Assembly (NCBI GenBank): GCA_035548775.1
Contig: DASZSI010000128.1
Span: 1 to 30,677 of the forward strand
Direction: 5' to 3'
Origin: UBA7672 sp035548775
GTDB lineage: Bacteria; Pseudomonadota; Alphaproteobacteria; Caulobacterales; Hyphomonadaceae
DNA: 30,677 bases
Under the pieces are notes generated by a model, which worked only from the letters and a program-made list of their open reading frames with translations, was not told where the DNA came from and searched no databases. Shown here piece after piece: positions 25,280-30,677 of the stretch (position 1 is the stretch's first letter; each line of letters starts with the position of its first letter). The translations under genes were made by a program, and so were the position numbers.

Positions 25280-26592
25280 TGTGCGCCCTTCGATTCCAGG
25301 TCGGAAAACCGGCGGCCATCACACAATCGGATTGGCTCCTCGCCGGTAAGCGCGCGCCAGCGTCGGAGAGCGAGATCGACATAGCCGGGGTTTATGTCGC
25401 ATCCGACGAAGCGCCGGTCGGTCCGTTCACACGCGATCAGCGTCGTGCCCGAGCCTGAGAAAGAATCCAGGACGACTTCTCCCCGCTGTGTAACGTCCAT
25501 GATGGCGTCGGCCACTAGGCCCACCGGTTTGACCGTGGGATGCAATGCCAGATCCTGGCGCCGACTTCCGCGGAATGTGTTGACCGACGGATAGTCCCAA
25601 ACGTTAGTTCGGTTGCGGCCGTGGCGACCCAGCTCTATGTTGTTGACATGTGGTTGATCGCCGACGCGGTAGACGAAAATGAGTTCGTGCTGAGACCTAT
25701 AGAAACTACCGAGGCCGGCGTTCGACTTTCGCCACACGCAGATGTTGAGACGTTCGCCATAGGCCTTCGCCCCTGCAGCGGTAAGCTCCTCGACATGACG
25801 ATGGTCCATGCAGACGAAGTGCACGGCGCCGTTACGGGAAACACTGGTACAGGCGCCAAGGGCCAAAGTCAGCCACGCTGTGTATTCTTCCGGTGACTTC
25901 TCGCCCGAGGCTTCAGCGAACTCAGGATGTTTAATGCGTCCTTTGCCGCCAATGTCTCGAACACGAAGATTGTAAGGCACGTCGAGAAAAGCCGCCGCCG
26001 CCTCGGCGCCGTCACATAGGTTCCGGAGAAAGCCCACATCCTTGGCGTCGCCGCATCCCAGGCGATGCAGACGAAGTACCCAGATGTCGCCAAGACGAGA
26101 AATCGCCTTTGCTGGCGCTTCCGGAATCTCGTCCTCCTTCGGATCGGCAGCGCCTTCAACCAGAATGGCGTCAGCTCGCTGGCGACTGAGCCCTGAAAGT
26201 TCGATGTCGAACCCCTCGTCCAGCGAGATCGTTTCGAGCTCGATTTTGACAAGTTCGATGTCCCAGCTGGACTCAAGCGCGATCGCGTTGTCCGCGAGCC
26301 GAAGCGCCTTCTTCTCGGTCTCGCTTCGCCCGATGACTCTTATGACGGAAACGGTGTCCAGACCGAGTTCAAGCGCCGCCATCAAGCGGGCGTGACCGCC
26401 GATGATGACATTGTTCTCGTCAATCAGGATGGGATTGGTGAACCCATGCGCTTTGATCAGCTTGATCAGCCGTCGCACTTGATGCCGGTTGTGAACCCTA
26501 GCGTTGTTTACGTAAGGCTTGAGATCGCCCGGCTTTAGCCGGTCGAACGTGATGGAGCGGTCCAAAGGACCGCTCGTCTTGATGTCAGGCAT
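25276..26592 (-). CDS. ParB-like nuclease domain fused to a DNA methyltransferase (phage type)
   Basis: A 438-residue fusion. The N-terminal ParB-like domain (about 15-110) has IIGGHARLMAALELG at 63-77. The C-terminal methyltransferase has motif IV at 204-208, then HPTVKP at 351-356 and the SAM loop DSFSGSGTT at 376-384, an order that fits class beta N6-adenine or N4-cytosine enzymes. Motif IV reads DVPYN; the usual form is DPPY, and a Val for the first Pro may reduce or change activity. Such fusions are common beside alphaproteobacterial phage terminases. I use the ATG at 26592 because GGAGG is 5 nt upstream; the frame is open to 26640. It overlaps the DUF5681 gene by 4 nt. Confidence 0.9.
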   Translation of the reverse strand: MPDIKTSGPLDRSITFDRLKPGDLKPYVNNARVHNRHQVRRLIKLIKAHGFTNPILIDENNVIIGGHARLMAALELGLDTVSVIRVIGRSETEKKALRLADNAIALESSWDIELVKIELETISLDEGFDIELSGLSRQRADAILVEGAADPKEDEIPEAPAKAISRLGDIWVLRLHRLGCGDAKDVGFLRNLCDGAEAAAAFLDVPYNLRVRDIGGKGRIKHPEFAEASGEKSPEEYTAWLTLALGACTSVSRNGAVHFVCMDHRHVEELTAAGAKAYGERLNICVWRKSNAGLGSFYRSQHELIFVYRVGDQPHVNNIELGRHGRNRTNVWDYPSVNTFRGSRRQDLALHPTVKPVGLVADAIMDVTQRGEVVLDSFSGSGTTLIACERTDRRFVGCDINPGYVDLALRRWRALTGEEPIRLCDGRRFSDLESKGAQ

Positions 26593-26597
26593 TTTGT

Positions 26598-26633
26598 CCT
26601 CCATTCGCGGACCAAATTGTCCGCGAATGGAGG
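26598..26633. promoter_or_regulatory. Perfect 15-bp inverted repeat enclosing the Shine-Dalgarno of the ParB-methyltransferase gene
   Basis: CCTCCATTCGCGGAC at 26598-26612 and its exact reverse complement at 26619-26633 are separated by 6 nt. On the minus strand the promoter-proximal arm begins CCTCC and the distal arm ends GGAGG, 5 nt before the ATG at 26592. In the mRNA the stem would pair the whole ribosome-binding site. It could instead be a DNA operator, for example for a ParB-like protein. The reading frame is open through it, so a start at 26640 would code across it. Confidence 0.75.
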
Positions 26634-26730
26634 GCGCCATATTCCCGTTATTGGGGGCGGGTCAGTTTCGGTAAAATCGGGAATTTAGTGGCGGCGCTTT
26701 GCGTCGAGCGCAGAAGCGTTGCTGGTCAAG

Positions 26731-27420
26731 CTACTGAGCGGAGGCGACAAGGATGGACCGCGGGCCACGAGCAAAATTCTGGCACTGAAATAGCCAAAGT
26801 TCGGACATCTTGATCATAGGCCAGCATCTGGCCACGTGCGGAAGAAAGACGTTGGAGCCCCCAACCACAGCTCGTTGAATTTCGCGGTTATACAAAATAT
26901 ATTCCAATGTGACCCGTATCCCGGCTTCTGCAGCCCGCCACATCGCGTACTGGAAGGCGCAGATCAGGTGCATGACCGGAAGAGACGAGCTCCATACTCG
27001 TTTACGAAAATTACGATCGTCCTCGCCGACCAGATCCAGACTGGCTGCCTTAGAAAATGCGTCGGCCATGCTGGCCCGGACCATACCCTCGGGCAGGCGT
27101 TCGAGTTTTCCAAACATCGACTGCCATATGGCCGGCGTTGCAATCGCCGCAGCTATATCGCGCGCTTTCATGCGATTGAGAAAATGACCCAAAGACAACT
27201 TGCCCCTGTCAGCCAGCGCGGCATGGACCGGTGAAATCGCGCTCAAATCGAAGGGCGCTTCCTCAGGCGTCGTTAGCCTCAATGCGGCCGCGCATAGGCG
27301 ATCGCGAAGCTGCGCGCGCTCTGCGACCTCGCTCTGCAGGGGATAAGCCATTGCGGCGAGCAATCCGGCGCCGCCGACATAGGGCGGTGTTGGAGCGGCA
27401 GGGAGCGTAAGGCGTTGCAT
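26731..27420 (-). CDS. Hypothetical protein of the island, 229 aa
   Basis: A 229-residue protein I do not recognise. It has a Pro-rich N-terminus and a mainly helical remainder with several Trp and Cys residues, but no signal peptide or clear membrane segment. It lies 138 nt upstream of the ParB-methyltransferase gene on the same strand. No good ribosome-binding site is visible, and the start is uncertain; an ATG near codon 24 is an alternative. Amino-acid use is normal for a real gene, unlike the competing frames. Confidence 0.6.
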   Translation of the reverse strand: MQRLTLPAAPTPPYVGGAGLLAAMAYPLQSEVAERAQLRDRLCAAALRLTTPEEAPFDLSAISPVHAALADRGKLSLGHFLNRMKARDIAAAIATPAIWQSMFGKLERLPEGMVRASMADAFSKAASLDLVGEDDRNFRKRVWSSSLPVMHLICAFQYAMWRAAEAGIRVTLEYILYNREIQRAVVGGSNVFLPHVARCWPMIKMSELWLFQCQNFARGPRSILVASAQ

Positions 27421-27633
27421 CGGATAATCGGCTCACAATCCTAATCGCAAAGGAAGGCGGAGCCGGACCAATTATTTCGAGATCGTGTGGTTGACGTTTT
27501 CTATTCTCGCGATCCCAACACTCTTGCACGACACATTTCGCAAACTGAGCGAGTAGGTCGATCAGACATTGGCGGTTTTGATTGGAGCGACGATCCCGTT
27601 CAGAACGGGGTGGGTGAGCGCTTAGATTATTCG

Positions 27634-27822
27634 TCACCCCAACGCGAACCAAAGTCCGACGAGCGCCACGGCGAGAGCTGATGCAAAGTACAAGACCAGC
27701 CATCGATAATCGCCATAAGGCCCCCCACAGCGCGCACAGCGCTTTTCGTTGAACCCGCCGATGACCTGAATTTCCCAAACCCGGCAACCGCAACGGCTGC
27801 ACACAACTACTTTGTGCGACAT
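27634..27822 (-). CDS. Small zinc-ribbon membrane protein
   Basis: A 62-residue protein. Residues 8-32 hold CSRC and CARC, a zinc-ribbon pair with one further Cys at 13. Residues about 41-61 form one hydrophobic segment (LVLYFASALAVALVGL). I use the ATG at 27822, with GGGAG about 9 nt upstream; the frame is open to 27870. Function unknown. It is divergent from the 59-residue gene at 27932. Confidence 0.6.
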   Translation of the reverse strand: MSHKVVVCSRCGCRVWEIQVIGGFNEKRCARCGGPYGDYRWLVLYFASALAVALVGLWFALG

Positions 27823-27931
27823 CCCCAACTCTCCCGGCGATTTCATCGCACGAAGCAGCGGCGCAAACAAGCAAATCGCTACCGAATGGTCTCACCACGC
27901 CGAATGGGTCGGCGGGGTTGGGAGACTTCAA

Positions 27932-28111
27932 ATGCCAAAACTCACGATCAACGAAGCCCGGATCGAAGCGATGTTCATTCTCTTCCGACTGTTCTTGAAA
28001 AGCTTGCCTGGCAAGCAACAGCGGACGCTTCTGTCCAAGGCCATCCTAAAGGCCGACGAAATCGACCTGGATGAAGTCCACGAAGAGATCGAAGAGTTGT
28101 TCGAGGTGTAG
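27932..28111 (+). CDS. Small helical acidic-tailed protein, unknown function
   Basis: A 59-residue protein with an amphipathic, hydrophobic first half (EAMFILFRLFLKSL) and an acidic C-terminus (DEVHEEIEELFEV). GGGAG lies 7 nt before the ATG at 27932; the frame is open upstream to 27812 but that part looks non-coding. Function unknown. A strong GC-rich hairpin begins 8 nt after its stop. Confidence 0.5.
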   Translation: MPKLTINEARIEAMFILFRLFLKSLPGKQQRTLLSKAILKADEIDLDEVHEEIEELFEV

Positions 28112-28118
28112 TTGCCTA

Positions 28119-28151
28119 GCGCGGCTGGCGCCGGTCTTGCGCTGGCCGCGC
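28119..28151 (+). terminator. GC-rich hairpin after the 59-residue gene
   Basis: GCGCGGC at 28119-28125 pairs with GCCGCGC at 28145-28151, and inner GCGC arms (28128-28131 and 28139-28142) pair after a 2-by-2 mismatch, with a 7-nt loop. There is no T-tract, so it is not a classical intrinsic terminator, but its position 8 nt after a stop fits 3'-end processing or termination. Confidence 0.4.
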
Positions 28152-28487
28152 ATTCGCCAAGCCTCGGGCGACTGTCCCCAGCGCCGATTTTGCGTTCGAC
28201 AAGAGCCGCGCTTGCGCCCTTTAGCCTTCTAACAAGAACCCACCGCCAGACGCGTTAGGATCGACGGCCTGACCGTTAGTTTCCCACTTGCATGCCAATT
28301 TTTTCCCTGTTCCGATTTTAGCAACGATGCGTAGCAAGGGCTGAAAGCCGAGATTTAGGGGCCTTTAATGTATCGTGCGCCCGACGCCGCGCGGATCTTT
28401 CCCGGTATTTTTCCCGGTTATCGGGAAACCGCCTTGCCCTTTTCCAGCGATGATATTGGCGCCCCCATTTCGGCCGCCCCCAAAGCA
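28152..28487. other. Gene-free stretch at the island's right side with TTTCCCGG repeats
   Basis: No convincing gene is seen in these 336 nt. TTTCCCGGT occurs at 28398 and again at 28410, and CGGGAAA at 28422 makes an inverted pair with the second copy. A related TTTTTTCCCTGTT lies at 28299. This is the junction between phage-like genes and ordinary host genes, so an attachment site or its remnant is possible, but I could not find a matching copy on the left side. Confidence 0.4.
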
Positions 28488-28521
28488 AAACCCCGGAGAC
28501 AGTGCCCTGCCTCCGGGGTTT
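28488..28521 (-). terminator. Intrinsic terminator of the carboxylesterase gene
   Basis: AAACCCCGGAG at 28488-28498 and CTCCGGGGTTT at 28511-28521 form a perfect 11-bp stem with a 12-nt loop. On the minus strand the stem is followed by a short T-run, 23 nt after the carboxylesterase stop. It probably works in both directions. Confidence 0.8.
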
Positions 28522-28544
28522 CAAATATGAGACTGACCTTTTTG

Positions 28545-30002
28545 CTACTTCGCCCCGGCCTCTGCTGCGGTGAACTTGTCCAGCGCCTCTTTACGGAAGT
28601 TGGTGCGGACGCCCGAGGGTGAGCCGAACTCCATGAGCTGGTCGGTTGCCGGATCGTATTTCGGCCAGGCCGGTCCGGAGGCGCAGGTCGGGGTTCCTGT
28701 CTTGGCGAAGGCCGCCCAGCAGGAATGCATCAGCGTCGCCATCGCCTTGTCTTCGTCGGACGGGGGCGGAGGCGCCGGGGGTGCAGCTGCGGGTGTTGCT
28801 GCGTTGGGACCGCCTGCCGCGGCCGGCGCGCCGCCTCCAAGCGGACGGGTCATGCCGCCGTAAACGTAGGATATCTCCGAGGCGTGCGAGGCGCCTGGCG
28901 ACTCCGGTGAACGGCGGGCGGTCGCAACATAGGAGAAGAAGTATAGCCAGCTGGGCTTGCCGTCGGCCGACTGCTTGGCGATGTAGCGCGCGGGGGCGCC
29001 GGCCATGTTGTTGGTCCAGTCAGCCTGCCCCGCCGCGTCCTTGATCTGCTGGGCGAGTGAGGCCTCATAGCTGTTGGTGCCCACGATCAGGGGAACATCG
29101 AGCGTGTGCTTGTTGGCCATCGCCTGCAGCGAGGTCTCGGTCATGAAGCGACCGTCGACCATCGGGAAGCGGGCGCTGCCCTGCGCTTCGACCAGCTTCT
29201 CGGCCGGGATTTTGCGCATATCGGCAAGCTTTGCATCGTCGGCCGCGCCGGCGCGTTTCATCAGAGCCTTGCCGTCATTTTCAGCGTCGCTCAACGGCGC
29301 GCTGTCTCCCCAGGTGATGTTCGATTCCAGGATCGCCTGATTGAACAGGCCTTTCGAGGACTTGAGGCCGAGCAGTGCATAGATGTCGATGGCGCCGGCG
29401 GATTCGCCGAACACCGTCACCTGCTTGGGATCGCCGCCGAAGGCCGCTATGTTCTTCTGCACCCATTGCAACGCCGCGGTCTGGTCCATCAGGCCGTAGT
29501 TGGCGAGCGGCTCGTCTTTCTTGGCCGCCTTGGTGATTTCCGGATGAGCGAAGAAGCCGAATGCGCCCATGCGATAGTTGATCGTCACTGTGACGATGCC
29601 GTCCTTCGCAAACGCCGCGCCGTTGTAGATCGAGCCCGAGCCCGTGAGGTTGGAGCCACCGTGGATCCATACCATCACCGGCGCGTTCTTGGCGCCGGTC
29701 GGGGCATAGACGTTGAGATAGAGGCAATCCTCCGATACAGCCTGGCCGCCGCGCGAGCGCTGCATGCAGATAGGGCTGAACTCTGTCGCCTGCTTGTCGC
29801 CTTTCCAGGCTACGACCGGCGCAGGCGCTTTCCAGCGCAGGTCGCCCACCGGAGCGGCTGCATAGGGAATGCCCTTGTAGGTGGCGATGCCATCGGCCAA
29901 GTCGCCGACCACCGTGCCGCCGGTCACCTTTGCTTTCACCGGATCGGCGTAGGCCGCTCCTGCGATCGCGAAGGCCGCGGCCATCGCTATTGCGAGTTTC
30001 AT
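28545..30002 (-). CDS. Secreted type-B carboxylesterase
   Basis: A 485-residue alpha/beta-hydrolase of the carboxylesterase type B family. A signal peptide (MKLAIAMAAAFAIAGAAYA, cleavage after residue 19) directs export. EDCLYLNVY at 91-99 and the oxyanion HGG at 114-116 are present. The catalytic triad is Ser201 in GESAG, Glu313 in VGTNSYEAS and His373 in GASHASE. An Ala/Pro/Gly-rich insert at about 389-414 interrupts the C-terminal region and looks disordered. The start is the ATG at 30002, with GGGAGGG 6 nt upstream; the frame is open to 30095 but only the shorter form has a signal peptide at its end. A terminator follows. It hydrolyses ester substrates not predictable from sequence. Confidence 0.95.
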   Translation of the reverse strand: MKLAIAMAAAFAIAGAAYADPVKAKVTGGTVVGDLADGIATYKGIPYAAAPVGDLRWKAPAPVVAWKGDKQATEFSPICMQRSRGGQAVSEDCLYLNVYAPTGAKNAPVMVWIHGGSNLTGSGSIYNGAAFAKDGIVTVTINYRMGAFGFFAHPEITKAAKKDEPLANYGLMDQTAALQWVQKNIAAFGGDPKQVTVFGESAGAIDIYALLGLKSSKGLFNQAILESNITWGDSAPLSDAENDGKALMKRAGAADDAKLADMRKIPAEKLVEAQGSARFPMVDGRFMTETSLQAMANKHTLDVPLIVGTNSYEASLAQQIKDAAGQADWTNNMAGAPARYIAKQSADGKPSWLYFFSYVATARRSPESPGASHASEISYVYGGMTRPLGGGAPAAAGGPNAATPAAAPPAPPPPSDEDKAMATLMHSCWAAFAKTGTPTCASGPAWPKYDPATDQLMEFGSPSGVRTNFRKEALDKFTAAEAGAK

Positions 30003-30130
30003 GAACTTCCCTCCCGAGGGTTCCGCTGGCTCGAAGACCAGTCTGGGCGAGACCTTATCGCCCTCCCCCGCGCCCCGAAAGGCGGGGCGGCTCACACGCT
30101 GCCGTGATGGGATTGCCGGATGTTCAGGCG

Positions 30131-30156
30131 GCCAGATCAGCCGGCCAGATCAGCCG
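30131..30156. repeat. 13-bp tandem duplication
   Basis: GCCAGATCAGCCG occurs twice head to tail and covers the stop codon of the oxygenase gene at 30150. It has the look of replication slippage near the gene's 3' end. Confidence 0.6.
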
Positions 30157-30677
30157 GCAGGCCGCAGCCAACCTGTGAAAGACAGCCGGTTTGCGCCTGC
30201 GAACGGCGCCACGGCTGAAACCGAGTGCAGCTGCGGCGTCTTGAAGAGGTTGAGAGCATTGAACGCCGGCGTCAGGCCCTGGGTCACATGCCCCTTGCCG
30301 TCGATGAAAAGAAGCAGCCCGCCCCAGTCCACCCGCCAGCGCGGCGTTAGGTTGAGGACGAACGCCACCAGCCGCTCGCCATCGTCGGCGCTGTCGTCGT
30401 GCGCTTCGCAGAAATGCCCGGGGCGATAGCGCGTGCCGGTGACGTCGCACCAGGCCGCGCGGGTCTCGCCGGTAATGTCGCGCATGAAGCCGATGAAGTC
30501 CGGTCCGTTCATGAATTTCCAGAGGTCGACCAGCACCGGGTTTTCCGTCAGCACCGTCGAACTCTTCTTCGAAACGTTGAGCACGTCGTAAACCAGCTGG
30601 AAGCCGTCGCGCGCCTCCGCGAGGATGTCGCGCTGCATCTCTTCCAACGCTTCGCGCGGCATCTTCTTCGCGCTTTC
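30150..30677 (-). CDS. 2-oxoglutarate/Fe(II)-dependent oxygenase (prolyl-4-hydroxylase-like), 5' end beyond window
   Basis: The frame is open to the right edge, so the N-terminus is probably missing; an internal ATG at 30662 would give 170 residues. Counting from that ATG, the metal-binding HxD is His88-Asp90 in GHFCEAHDD, the distal histidine is His146 in LHSV, and Arg159 follows as the 2-oxoglutarate-binding residue. This is the pattern of the prolyl-4-hydroxylase/2OG-Fe(II) oxygenase group, in which enzymes hydroxylate proteins or small molecules. The visible part is shorter than the full family. It ends 147 nt before the carboxylesterase start, on the same strand, and substrate is unknown. 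Confidence 0.82.
   Translation of the reverse strand, partial: ESAKKMPREALEEMQRDILAEARDGFQLVYDVLNVSKKSSTVLTENPVLVDLWKFMNGPDFIGFMRDITGETRAAWCDVTGTRYRPGHFCEAHDDSADDGERLVAFVLNLTPRWRVDWGGLLLFIDGKGHVTQGLTPAFNALNLFKTPQLHSVSAVAPFAGANRLSFTGWLRPAG

Noticed and set aside
27263..28018. A 251-residue minus-strand open frame over the small genes
   Set aside because: Arg/Cys/Ser-rich with no motif; it overlaps three better-supported frames.
1..30677. CRISPR array, tRNA or rRNA gene, insertion sequence
   Set aside because: No regularly spaced repeats, no tRNA-like cloverleaf with a CCA region, no rRNA-like sequence and no transposase were seen on reading both strands.

Overview
The window looks like a chromosomal segment of a GC-rich alphaproteobacterium. 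Evidence is the GC-rich third positions, frequent GTG/TTG starts, a DUF5681 plus TerL pair and ParB-methyltransferase of the kind seen in alphaproteobacterial prophages, and an AlgD-type dehydrogenase in a surface-glycan locus. I cannot fix the genus. It splits into three regions.

Region 1 (1 to about 18,772) is a surface-polysaccharide or glycolipid locus. Eight minus-strand genes run from 18,772 down to 9,001 with gaps of 1 to 19 nt or short overlaps, so they are very likely one operon: AlgD-type nucleotide-sugar 6-dehydrogenase, DPM1/GtrB-like GT2 glycosyltransferase, Gfo/Idh/MocA oxidoreductase, aldo-keto-reductase-like TIM barrel, AsnB-type amidotransferase, predicted alpha-toroid carbohydrate-active protein, flippase-like membrane protein, and a zinc-ribbon methyltransferase. 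Around it are a WbpE/DegT-type sugar aminotransferase, three more class I methyltransferases, a small lipoprotein, and a 1014-residue membrane protein resembling GT-C glycosyltransferases. A likely logic, which is inference, is that the GT2 enzyme makes a polyprenyl-phosphate sugar, the GT-C-like protein uses it on the periplasmic side, and the other enzymes oxidise, aminate, amidate and methylate the sugars.

Region 2 (about 18,773 to 28,490) is a phage-derived or mobile island. On the plus strand, a Pro-rich small protein, a RecE/Cas4-like PD-(D/E)XK nuclease, a RecA-fold ATPase and an HNH nuclease are translationally coupled. On the minus strand are an Mrr-like restriction endonuclease (divergent from an XRE regulator), then a packaging set: ParB-methyltransferase, DUF5681 protein and large terminase. 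A few small unknown genes follow. No integrase, portal, capsid or tail gene is visible.

Region 3 (28,488 to the end) returns to ordinary host genes: a secreted type-B carboxylesterase with a clear terminator, and a 2-oxoglutarate/Fe(II) oxygenase cut by the right edge.

The points most worth a second look are: a periplasmic sequence module present twice inside the GT-C-like protein and once in the divergent lipoprotein; a perfect 15-bp inverted repeat that contains the ribosome-binding site of the ParB-methyltransferase, whose catalytic motif IV reads DVPY instead of DPPY; two inverted repeats between the Mrr and XRE genes; and a packaging pair with no structural genes.
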